From Roseovarius sp. (GTDB lineage: Bacteria; Pseudomonadota; Alphaproteobacteria; Rhodobacterales; Rhodobacteraceae), in contig JAASSQ010000029.1 in NCBI GenBank assembly GCA_021767845.1, positions 1 to 17,902 of the forward strand: 17,902 nt of DNA, read 5' to 3'. Both the position numbers and the translations under genes were made by a program. Positions 1 through 6,483 of this stretch are shown one piece after another (positions within the stretch are counted from its first letter, which is position 1; every line of letters begins with the position of its first letter). Below the pieces are notes generated by a model. The model saw only the letters and a program-made list of their open reading frames with translations. It ran no database searches and was not told where the DNA came from.

Positions 1-17
1 CGCGCGCGGCGAAAAGG

Positions 18-58
18 CTGGTTGCGCTAACGTGCGACTGGTTGCGCTAACTGTGCGA
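18..58. promoter_or_regulatory. Tandem LacI-type operator-like repeats upstream of pckA
   Basis: The 14-base sequence CTGGTTGCGCTAAC occurs at 18-31 and again at 38-51, each followed by the same short tail (GTGCGA, then TGTGCGA), so a unit of about 20 bases has been duplicated with one base inserted. The core GGTTGCGCTAAC is an imperfect palindrome around a central CG and resembles GTTAGCGCTAAC, the style of site bound by LacI-family regulators. In alphaproteobacteria, LacI-type regulators (CceR in Rhodobacter, PckR in Sinorhizobium) are known to control pckA. That makes an operator the best reading, but the assignment to a regulator is inference. The two sites are 20 bases apart, about two helical turns. 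No convincing -35/-10 pair was found here. Confidence 0.55.
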
Positions 59-200
59 AAGCGTCCTGTTCTTTCACGGAAACGTCATGTTAAGAGGCCG
101 CTACGGCCCGGCTTCCGCGGCCCCAACCGGCGCCGCAGCGCGCGCCATGGCACTTTCGTCGCCCCGCAGGGCGGACAACGCGAACAGGAGCGTGAAAGAC

Positions 201-1799
201 ATGACATCTGGACGGGTGAACCCGCAATTCCGGCTTGAGGATCAAGGCATCACGGGGCTGGGCAATGTCTATTACAACCTCATCGAACCCGCGCTGATCG
301 AAGCGGCGCTGAAGAACGGCGAAGGCAACCTGGGGCGTGGCGGCGCCTTCCTCGTGACCACCGGCAAGTTCACCGGCCGGTCGCCCAAGGACAAGCACGT
401 GGTCAAGTCCGACAGCGTGGCCGACACGATCTGGTGGGACAACAACGCCGAGATGTCGCCCGAGGGCTTCGATGCGCTGTATGACGACATGCTGGCGCAT
501 ATGCAGGGTCGCGACTATTACGTGCAGGACCTGGTGGGCGGGGCTGACCCGGCCTACGCGATCAATGTGCGGATGGTGACCGAACTGGCGTGGCACGGGC
601 TGTTCATCCGCCACCTGCTGCGCCGCCCCGAGCGCGAGGCGCTCGATCGCTTCACCGCCGATTTCACCGTCATCAACTGCCCCAGCTTCCAGGCCGACCC
701 GGCCAGGCACGGCTGCCGGTCGGAAACCGTGATCGCGCTGAATTTCGACCGCAAGATGATCCTGATCGGCGGCACGGAATATGCCGGCGAGAACAAGAAA
801 TCGGTGTTCACCCTGCTCAACTACCTGCTGCCGGAAAAGGGCATCATGCCGATGCACTGCTCGGCCAACCATGCGCATGGCAACCCGGTGGACACGGCCG
901 TGTTCTTCGGCCTGTCGGGCACCGGCAAGACGACGCTCTCGGCCGATCCGGCGCGCACGCTGATCGGCGATGACGAGCACGGCTGGTCGGATCGCGGCAC
1001 CTTCAACTTCGAGGGCGGCTGCTATGCCAAGACCATCAACCTCAACCCCGAGGCCGAGCCCGAGATCTATGCCACGACCTCGAAATTCGGCACCGTGATC
1101 GAGAACATGGTCTTCGACGACGAGACGCTCGAACTGGATTTCGACGACGACTCGCTCACGGCCAACATGCGCTGCGCCTACCCGCTTGATTATATCTCCA
1201 ACGCGTCCGAGACGGCGCTTGGCGGGCATCCCAAGAACGTCATCATGCTGACCTGCGACGCCTTCGGCGTGCTGCCCCCGATCGCGAGGCTGACCCCGGC
1301 GCAGGCGATGTATCACTTCCTGTCGGGCTTCACCTCCAAGGTGGCGGGAACCGAACGGGGCGTGACCGAACCCGAGCCCACCTTCTCGACCTGCTTCGGC
1401 GCGCCCTTCATGCCGCGCCGCCCCGAGGTTTACGGCAACCTGCTGCGCGACAAGATCGCCAAGCACGGCGCGACCTGCTGGCTGGTCAATACCGGCTGGA
1501 CCGGCGGCGCCTATGGCACCGGCTCGCGGATGCCGATCAAGGCGACGCGCGCGCTGCTGACGGCGGCGCTGGATGGCTCGCTCGGCGAAGTCGAATTCCG
1601 CAAGGACGAGAATTTCGGCTTCGACGTGCCGACAGAGGCGCCCGGCGTGGCCGAGGTTCTGCTCGACCCGCGCCGCACCTGGGACGATCCCGAGGCCTAT
1701 GACCGTCAGGCGGCCAAGCTGGTGCAGATGTTTGCCGACAATTTCGAGCAATACGCGCCCTATATCGACGACGACGTGAAGGCGGCGGCCCTCGGCTGA
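201..1799 (+). CDS. pckA: Phosphoenolpyruvate carboxykinase (ATP)
   Basis: A 532-residue cytoplasmic enzyme that converts oxaloacetate plus ATP to phosphoenolpyruvate, CO2 and ADP, the entry step of gluconeogenesis. The ATP-type family is recognised by the kinase-1a P-loop GLSGTGKTT at residues 237-245 and the metal-binding kinase-2 stretch IGDDEH at 255-260. The length matches the family (E. coli 540). The ATG at 201 is chosen because an AGGAG sits 10 bases upstream (186-190) and the family N-terminus begins here. An in-frame ATG at 87 would add 38 residues with no family character. The gene stands alone, with duplicated operator-like sites upstream and a strong hairpin terminator downstream. 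Its role fits with mcd further right, since both serve growth on acetate-like or C4 substrates. Confidence 0.97.
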   Translation: MTSGRVNPQFRLEDQGITGLGNVYYNLIEPALIEAALKNGEGNLGRGGAFLVTTGKFTGRSPKDKHVVKSDSVADTIWWDNNAEMSPEGFDALYDDMLAHMQGRDYYVQDLVGGADPAYAINVRMVTELAWHGLFIRHLLRRPEREALDRFTADFTVINCPSFQADPARHGCRSETVIALNFDRKMILIGGTEYAGENKKSVFTLLNYLLPEKGIMPMHCSANHAHGNPVDTAVFFGLSGTGKTTLSADPARTLIGDDEHGWSDRGTFNFEGGCYAKTINLNPEAEPEIYATTSKFGTVIENMVFDDETLELDFDDDSLTANMRCAYPLDYISNASETALGGHPKNVIMLTCDAFGVLPPIARLTPAQAMYHFLSGFTSKVAGTERGVTEPEPTFSTCFGAPFMPRRPEVYGNLLRDKIAKHGATCWLVNTGWTGGAYGTGSRMPIKATRALLTAALDGSLGEVEFRKDENFGFDVPTEAPGVAEVLLDPRRTWDDPEAYDRQAAKLVQMFADNFEQYAPYIDDDVKAAALG

Positions 1800-1860
1800 C
1801 GCGGTTGCCGGCCTGCCGGCACCCTGTGGCCGCGCCGCCGCGACACCGCACCGCAACACC

Positions 1861-1888
1861 GCCCCGGCCTCCTCGGCCGGGGCGTTTT
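1861..1888 (+). terminator. Rho-independent terminator of pckA
   Basis: A perfect 9-base stem (GCCCCGGCC at 1861-1869, GGCCGGGGC at 1875-1883) with a 5-base loop is followed by GTTTT. It begins 61 bases after the pckA stop, and the T-tract is on the plus strand as expected for pckA. Confidence 0.9.
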
Positions 1889-2187
1889 CGTTCCGGCCGA
1901 GGGGCCACCAAAGCCCAGGCCCCGGCGAGCGCTGCATCAAGCCGCACGGACCAGTCACCAACCGGCCCAAAAGCGCCCTGCCGATCCATTGGCCGATCCC
2001 GGTCATCCTGCCTCCTTGCAAACCGCGCGTCACGCAGTCCGACTCAGGCTAGAGAGCAGAGGTTGAAAAGAGGTTAAACGCGGTGCACGGGCGCCCCGGA
2101 CGGCCCGTTTTGTACGAAACTTTCGGCGCCCGGCCCGATCTTGGTACGAAACCGACGGGTGAATCTGACATTTCGTACGAAACCCGC
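1889..2187. other. Gene-poor stretch between convergent pckA and the TSUP gene
   Basis: No protein of recognisable family is encoded here on either strand. It holds three GTACGAAAC sites (listed separately) and a short hairpin, ACGGGC at 2087-2092 and GCCCGT at 2103-2108, running into TTTT on the plus strand, possibly a weak second terminator. On the minus strand a strong AAGGAGG (2017-2011) lies 4 bases before an ATG at 2006. The reading frame from that ATG runs antisense into pckA without family character, so it was not called as a gene. Confidence 0.5.
2112..2183. promoter_or_regulatory. Three phased GTACGAAAC operator-like sites
   Basis: GTACGAAAC occurs at 2112-2120, 2144-2152 and 2175-2183. 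Spacings are 32 and 31 bases, close to three helical turns, which would put bound proteins on the same face of the DNA. The rightmost copy is a full 12-base palindrome, TTTCGTACGAAA at 2172-2183; the others are partial versions. This looks like a cooperative operator array for a dimeric regulator that I cannot name. The rightmost copy is also enclosed by ATCTGA (2163-2168) and TCAGAT (2188-2193), the latter overlapping the stop codon of the TSUP gene. Confidence 0.5.
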
Positions 2188-2961
2188 TCAGATCGCCAGC
2201 ACGCCGCGCCGGAGCAGGTTCAGCCCCGCGACCAGCAGCACCCAGAGCGTCAGCTTGCGAAACAGCGGCTGGTCGATCCGGTCCTGGAGGCGAAACCCGA
2301 TCCACAACCCCAAGAGCCCCGGCGGCACCAGCGCCACCGACAGCGGCAGGGTCACCGGGTTGAGCACGCCGGACACAACATGCGCCCACAACAACCCCAG
2401 CGACCCCAACCCGTAGATGACTCCCTGCACGCGCATCTGTTCGGTCTTCTCGGTGCCCCGCGCCGTCAGCATCGCCACCGTCGGCGGCCCCCAAACCCCT
2501 GAAAATCCGGCGAAAAACCCGGCGATCGCGCCCATGGCCGCTTCCCCGCGCCGCCCGGCCGCACCCGGCACCCGCACCGCGCGCCCCGTCAGCTCGACCA
2601 CGGCATAAAGCGTGACTGGCACGCCAATCATCAATGACATCAAGGGCTTAGGCAGATAAGGCACCAGCTGGGCCGAGGCCATGAGCACCCCGAACCCCAC
2701 CAACAGGAACAGCCGGAAACGCCGGATCGCCGCCCAGGCCGCCCGCGCCCCTTGCCGCAACGCCTGCCACAGGTTCGTCACCAGCGTTGGCACGATCAGC
2801 CCGGCCAGCGCGACTTCGGGCGAAACCATTGATCCCAAACCGGAAATCAGGACCATCGGCATGGCGAACCCGACCACGCCCTTGACCAGGCCCGCCAGCG
2901 CGCCCACCGTCAAGAGGAAGATCCACCCCCCGAAACCGAACTGCAGAAGCACGCCATCCAT
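2188..2961 (-). CDS. TSUP/TauE/SafE-family membrane anion exporter
   Basis: A 257-residue, very hydrophobic inner-membrane protein with about eight predicted transmembrane segments. The two halves carry the related glycine-rich signatures typical of the TSUP family: GLVKGVVGFAMP near residue 25 and GFFAGFSGVWGPP in the second half. Members export sulfite, sulfoacetate or other small anions. The substrate cannot be told here. The ATG at 2961 is chosen because the family N-terminus starts there; the frame extends upstream only to a TTG with hydrophilic, non-family sequence. The only Shine-Dalgarno-like stretch (AAGGG) is very close to the ATG, so translation initiation may be weak. The gene diverges from mcd, and a palindromic operator lies 29 bases upstream of its start. 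Confidence 0.88.
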   Translation of the reverse strand: MDGVLLQFGFGGWIFLLTVGALAGLVKGVVGFAMPMVLISGLGSMVSPEVALAGLIVPTLVTNLWQALRQGARAAWAAIRRFRLFLLVGFGVLMASAQLVPYLPKPLMSLMIGVPVTLYAVVELTGRAVRVPGAAGRRGEAAMGAIAGFFAGFSGVWGPPTVAMLTARGTEKTEQMRVQGVIYGLGSLGLLWAHVVSGVLNPVTLPLSVALVPPGLLGLWIGFRLQDRIDQPLFRKLTLWVLLVAGLNLLRRGVLAI

Positions 2962-2989
2962 GCCCTTTGCATAGGCCGTTTGCGTTAGT

Positions 2990-3003
2990 GCTGCACGTGC
3001 AAA
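2990..3003. promoter_or_regulatory. Palindromic operator, copy 1 (TSUP side)
   Basis: GCTGCACGTGCAAA, a near-perfect palindrome centred on CACGTG, is identical to the copy at 3057-3070. On the minus strand it overlaps the likely -10 (TATTTG, 3005-3000, 16 bases after TTGATC) and start site of the TSUP gene, so a bound protein would block it. It resembles the CTGC-N-GCAR sites of alphaproteobacterial regulators such as PhaR, but the regulator is not identified. Confidence 0.6.
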
Positions 3004-3021
3004 TAGCAAGGCGCAATTTTC

Positions 3022-3050
3022 GATCAAAATCGCCGCAGTTTAGGTATAAT
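3022..3050 (+). promoter_or_regulatory. Likely mcd promoter
   Basis: A perfect TATAAT (3045-3050) lies 59 bases before the mcd ATG. The -35 position 17 bases upstream (GATCAA, 3022-3027) is poor, suggesting dependence on an activator or an alternative -35. The same six bases read TTGATC on the other strand, where they fit the -35 of the divergent gene. An inverted repeat, ATTTT and AAAAT, flanks them at 3016-3030. Confidence 0.55.
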
Positions 3051-3056
3051 AGTTGC

Positions 3057-3070
3057 GCTGCACGTGCAAA
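3057..3070. promoter_or_regulatory. Palindromic operator, copy 2 (mcd side)
   Basis: GCTGCACGTGCAAA, identical to copy 1 and 67 bases from it, lies 7 bases after the TATAAT. It would therefore sit on the transcription start of mcd and suit a repressor. The pair of copies, one at each divergent start, implies common control of both genes. Confidence 0.62.
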
Positions 3071-3108
3071 ATGGCTAGGACAGGGCGCGACAGAAAGAGG
3101 ATTGATTC

Positions 3109-4797
3109 ATGGCGCATGACGGACAAGACGTTGCAATGGCAAACCCGATCGTTCTGGACGACCTGCTGACCCTGACCGCCGCCGCGGTCACCCCGGCCGA
3201 AACCCTGCTGGACAAGGCCCGTGACCACCTGCGCGACCTGGTGGTCGCCGATGGCCGTGTCTCGGGCAGCGCGGTCGAGGCCAACCAGTTCGCCGCGCAC
3301 GGGCTGGCCTGGCTGGCCACCTACGTGGAATCCCTTCGCCAGATGCAGAACTGGGCCAACCGCCTGTCGAACATGGGAAAATTCGGCGAGGTGGAGCAGT
3401 TGATTCATCAGATCGCCTTTGGCGAATACCTCTGGCAGATCCGCGGCGGCATCCAGATGAACCAGGGCGAGGTCATTCGCCTGCACGATCTGGGCCTCAC
3501 GCCGTCCGACATGGCCGCGCTGGACATCCCCGCCGTCGAAACCCTCACCCGGTCGGGCAACACGCAGGCCGCGCGCACCCGTCTGGTCGAACTGATGCAG
3601 GAGCGCAGCGCCGAGATCACCGTGGGGCATCCGGGCCTAGACGACGAGCTGGAAATGATCCGCGAGCAATTCCGCCGCTTCTCGGTGGAAAAGGTCGATC
3701 CGCACGCCCATGAGTGGCACCTCAAGGACGAGCTCATCCCGATGGAGATCATCGAGGAACTGGCCGAGATGGGCGTCTTCGGGCTGACCATTCCCGAGGA
3801 ATACGGCGGCTTCGGTCTGAGCAAGGCGTCGATGTGCGTAGTGTCCGAGGAACTCAGCCGCGGCTATATCGGCGTCGGCTCGCTCGGCACCCGTTCCGAA
3901 ATCGCGGCCGAGCTGATCCTGGCGGGCGGCACCGAGGAGCAGAAGGAAAAATGGCTCCCCCGGCTGGCCAGCGCCGAGACCCTGCCGACGGCCGTCTTTA
4001 CCGAGCCCAACACCGGATCGGACCTCGGCAGCCTGCGCACCCGCGCCGTCAAGGACGAGAACGGCGACTGGAAGATCACCGGCAACAAGACCTGGATCAC
4101 CCACGCCGCGCGCACTCACGTGATGACCCTGCTGGCGCGCACCGATCCCGACACGACCGATCACCGCGGCCTGTCGATGTTCCTGGCCGAGAAGACCCCC
4201 GGCACCGACGAAAACCCCTTCCCGACCGAGGGCATGTCGGGCGGCGAGATCGAGGTTCTGGGCTATCGCGGCATGAAGGAATACGAACTGGGCTTCGACA
4301 ATTTCCATGTGAAAGGTGAAAACCTGCTCGGCGGTGAAGAGGGCAAGGGCTTCAAGCAACTCATGGAGACCTTCGAATCCGCCCGCATCCAGACCGCCGC
4401 CCGCGCCGTGGGCGTGGCGCAATCCGCGCTGGACGTGGCGATGCAATACGCGCAGGACCGCAAGCAGTTCGGCAAACCGCTGATCGACTTCCCCCGCGTC
4501 TCGGGCAAGCTGGCGATGATGGCGGTGGAGATCATGGTCGCCCGCCAGCTCACCTATTTCAGCGCCTGGGAAAAGGACAATGACCGCCGCTGCGACCTCG
4601 AGGCCGGCATGGCAAAGCTGCTTGGCGCGCGCGTGGCGTGGTCGGCGGCCGACAACGGCTTGCAGATCCACGGCGGCAACGGCTTTGCGCTGGAATACGG
4701 CATCAGCCGCATCCTGTGCGACGCGCGGATCCTCAACATCTTCGAAGGGGCCGCCGAAATCCAGGCCCAGGTGATCGCGCGCCGCCTGCTGGCGTGA
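3109..4797 (+). CDS. mcd: (2S)-methylsuccinyl-CoA dehydrogenase
   Basis: A 562-residue flavoenzyme of the acyl-CoA dehydrogenase superfamily, much longer than the usual 380-400 residues because of an N-terminal helical extension (about residues 1-180), as in Mcd of Rhodobacter sphaeroides. It oxidises (2S)-methylsuccinyl-CoA to mesaconyl-CoA in the ethylmalonyl-CoA pathway used to assimilate acetate without isocitrate lyase. The core begins near LDDELEMIREQFRRF. It shows the FAD/substrate stretch TAVFTEPNTGSDLGSLRT and the C-terminal IFEGAAEIQ, whose Glu546 is in the place of the ACAD catalytic base. The ATG at 3109 has AGAGG 8 bases upstream; an in-frame ATG ten codons later is a possible alternative. 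The gene stands alone with its own terminator. Mcd is chosen over other ACADs by length and overall sequence character, without an alignment. Confidence 0.88.
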   Translation: MAHDGQDVAMANPIVLDDLLTLTAAAVTPAETLLDKARDHLRDLVVADGRVSGSAVEANQFAAHGLAWLATYVESLRQMQNWANRLSNMGKFGEVEQLIHQIAFGEYLWQIRGGIQMNQGEVIRLHDLGLTPSDMAALDIPAVETLTRSGNTQAARTRLVELMQERSAEITVGHPGLDDELEMIREQFRRFSVEKVDPHAHEWHLKDELIPMEIIEELAEMGVFGLTIPEEYGGFGLSKASMCVVSEELSRGYIGVGSLGTRSEIAAELILAGGTEEQKEKWLPRLASAETLPTAVFTEPNTGSDLGSLRTRAVKDENGDWKITGNKTWITHAARTHVMTLLARTDPDTTDHRGLSMFLAEKTPGTDENPFPTEGMSGGEIEVLGYRGMKEYELGFDNFHVKGENLLGGEEGKGFKQLMETFESARIQTAARAVGVAQSALDVAMQYAQDRKQFGKPLIDFPRVSGKLAMMAVEIMVARQLTYFSAWEKDNDRRCDLEAGMAKLLGARVAWSAADNGLQIHGGNGFALEYGISRILCDARILNIFEGAAEIQAQVIARRLLA

Positions 4798-4825
4798 TCC
4801 GGCCCCACCCTTCGCCCAACGAAAC

Positions 4826-4857
4826 AGGGGCACCCGGCAGATGCGGGCGCCCCTTTT
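4826..4857 (+). terminator. Terminator after mcd
   Basis: An 11-base stem with one mismatch (AGGGGCACCCG at 4826-4836, CGGGCGCCCCT at 4844-4854) and a 7-base loop is followed by TTT. It lies between convergent genes and may also slow transcripts arriving from the DsrE-like gene, though the T-tract favours the plus strand. Confidence 0.85.
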
Positions 4858-4890
4858 CAAACCGCGTCACTCGTTACCGAAACCGTCGTA

Positions 4891-5331
4891 TCAGAAACTC
4901 AGGACCGTGGTGTCGTCGGCCATCAGCGCCGCGGCCATCGCCGGCGGCTTGGCCGCGGTAATCCCGTCCAGCAGGGCCGAGGCATCCAGCCCCTTGTTGG
5001 GCAGGTAGATCGCGCAGACCTCGACCTTGGTGCCGGTCTTGTCCATGATCATCTTCATCAGGCCCTGCGGGCTCATGTCCTTGGGGGCCTGGCCCGCCGT
5101 GGCACTTTCCGGCGCGTCCTTGAGCGCCAGGTCACCGGCCGGACCGCAGAGCAGGATCTGCGCCTTGGCGCCCTGCTGCACGGATTGCATCGTCAGCACC
5201 ATCGACATCAATTGGGTTTGCGGATCAGGCGAGGTCACGACAGTGACCAGCTTGCGGGACTCGTCCGCCTGGGCCGACAGCCCGGTCATCGTTGCGGCCG
5301 CCAGGGCCAGCGCCGTCAGTGTCTTTCGCAT
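4891..5331 (-). CDS. Secreted DsrE/DsrF-like protein
   Basis: A 146-residue protein with a Sec signal peptide (MRK, then a hydrophobic stretch to about residue 18, and an A-Q-A cleavage site after residue 22), so the mature protein is periplasmic. The rest resembles the small DsrE/DsrF-like alpha/beta fold: VTVVTSPDPQTQ near the start, a conserved LLCGPAG with Cys62, and VEVCAIYLPNKG with Cys106. DsrE-family proteins handle sulfur or act as small binding subunits; the exact role here is unknown. An AGAGG followed by a run of T precedes the ATG. It lies 42 bases downstream of the TDT transporter gene and is probably co-transcribed with it from the FNR-box promoter. Confidence 0.8.
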   Translation of the reverse strand: MRKTLTALALAAATMTGLSAQADESRKLVTVVTSPDPQTQLMSMVLTMQSVQQGAKAQILLCGPAGDLALKDAPESATAGQAPKDMSPQGLMKMIMDKTGTKVEVCAIYLPNKGLDASALLDGITAAKPPAMAAALMADDTTVLSF

Positions 5332-5373
5332 GGTAAAAAAACCTCTTTCATGGGTCAGGGTTGGGTTCGCACG

Positions 5374-6336
5374 TCATTCGGGTTGGAAGACCGCGCCCGA
5401 GCTGATCGCACGATACGTGCGCAGCAGGAGCGCGATCAGGATCACGGTCAAAATCGCCAGCAGCGCCAGGCCGATCAGGCGGTGGGCCTCGGACCCCGTT
5501 GCGGCGCCATAGCGGAGGCTGGCTATGGTCAGCGCGGCAACCGGAAAGCTCAACGCCCAAAAGGACAGCGCAAAAGGCAGACGCAGGATGCGCGGCAATT
5601 GCACCGCCACGACGAGCGCAAAGAAATATGCCGTATTCAGTAGGATACGGGCAAAGTGGTCGATCCCCCCGGTCAGCGCCACCCAGGACAGGAACCCCAC
5701 GGCGGGTGGCGCGATCAGGATGACCAGCGTCGGTTGCAGGCGGCCGGGCAGCGGGTCGTGAAACACCAGCCGGTTCATCACCAGCGTCAGAAGCACGACC
5801 CAGAAAACAAGACCGACCGACAGGAAGAACCAGCTCAGCTCGATATATCCAAGCTGTGCGCCGGCGATCGGGACGATCACGTTGCCGACCGCCGGAATGA
5901 ACCAGGCCGGCGACAGGTGCCCGTGCAAAAAGGCACGCGCGCTGATCCAGCCCGAAACAACCGCCACGGTCAGCACGCCCTGCCCTGCGGCCCCGGCCAG
6001 CCACATCGCCTCGGCCAGCACCGGCGCCCAGGGCAGGGTGGCCGTGGCCAGCAACAGCAATCCGATCGAGATCGCGGGAAAGAACGCCAGCTTGACGGGG
6101 TGATCCCATTCGGCGCGCACCGCGGCGGGCCGACGCAGGATCTTGGCGCCATAACCCACGGCAATCGCCAGGAACAGGCTGACGCTCAGCACATGCGCCG
6201 CCAGAGAGGCCGACGCCCCGATCCCGAGCGCCACCTCGCCCGCGCGCAGCGCAAGGGTCAGGCCCGCGGTTCCCATCACGATGGTGAACAGGGTCACGGG
6301 GTAATGCTCCAGCCAATCACTTGCAGATTCGCTCAT
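5374..6336 (-). CDS. TDT-family (TehA/SLAC1-like) membrane transporter
   Basis: A 320-residue integral membrane protein with about ten hydrophobic segments. Family features include the N-terminal HYPVTLFTIVMGTAGL, the loop HPVKLAFFPAISIGL, PAWFIPAVGNVIVPIAG and the late LPFALSFWALSFPVAALT. Relatives are anion channels or transporters (SLAC1, TehA) and sulfite or dicarboxylate exporters (SSU1, Mae1). The substrate cannot be read from the sequence. The ATG at 6336 is preceded by GGAG with 7 bases of spacing; a GTG at 6357 is open but lacks a ribosome site. It is first in a two-gene unit with the secreted DsrE-like protein and sits 56 bases downstream of a perfect FNR-type box, so expression probably rises under low oxygen or nitric oxide. 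Confidence 0.88.
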   Translation of the reverse strand: MSESASDWLEHYPVTLFTIVMGTAGLTLALRAGEVALGIGASASLAAHVLSVSLFLAIAVGYGAKILRRPAAVRAEWDHPVKLAFFPAISIGLLLLATATLPWAPVLAEAMWLAGAAGQGVLTVAVVSGWISARAFLHGHLSPAWFIPAVGNVIVPIAGAQLGYIELSWFFLSVGLVFWVVLLTLVMNRLVFHDPLPGRLQPTLVILIAPPAVGFLSWVALTGGIDHFARILLNTAYFFALVVAVQLPRILRLPFALSFWALSFPVAALTIASLRYGAATGSEAHRLIGLALLAILTVILIALLLRTYRAISSGAVFQPE

Positions 6337-6391
6337 GGCGCGACTCCGTAAATACACATTCCAAATTCACCATATGAAAAGGCGTGCAGCG

Positions 6392-6405
6392 TTGATCCAG
6401 ATCAA
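6392..6405 (-). promoter_or_regulatory. FNR/FnrL-type box
   Basis: TTGATCCAGATCAA is an exact match to the FNR consensus TTGAT-N4-ATCAA. Its centre is 62 bases upstream of the TDT-transporter ATG. If bound at the usual -41.5, transcription would start near 6357. Other CRP/FNR-family members (Dnr, Nnr) recognise nearly the same site, so oxygen and nitric oxide control cannot be separated. The rest of the 6337-6483 intergenic stretch shows only a short CCCGA/TCGGG hairpin at 6411-6423. Confidence 0.78.
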
Positions 6406-6483
6406 GCCACGCCCGAAGATCGGGAAATTCGGAAAATACGAAGGCGCGCCGCAGCCCTTTCCGGCCCGCGCCGCCGCCGCGCG

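Noticed and set aside
90..2033. 647-codon open frame on the minus strand across pckA
   Set aside because: It is antisense to a certain pckA and has low-complexity, His/Arg-rich composition of the kind GC-rich antisense frames give. Only its short 5' part with a strong ribosome site is kept as a finding.
2962..3027. N-terminal extension of the TSUP exporter from a TTG
   Set aside because: It would place the start codon over the divergent promoter and add 22 residues that do not fit the family start at 2961.
2990..3070. PccR/RamB-type acyl-CoA regulator site
   Set aside because: The known pattern is paired TTTGCAAA; the motif here is GCTGCACGTGCAAA with different symmetry, so the regulator was left unnamed.
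6411..6423. CCCGA/TCGGG hairpin as terminator of the FAH-family gene
   Set aside because: The stem is only 5 bases with a 3-base loop, there is no T-tract on the minus strand, and it lies about 60 bases downstream next to the FNR box.
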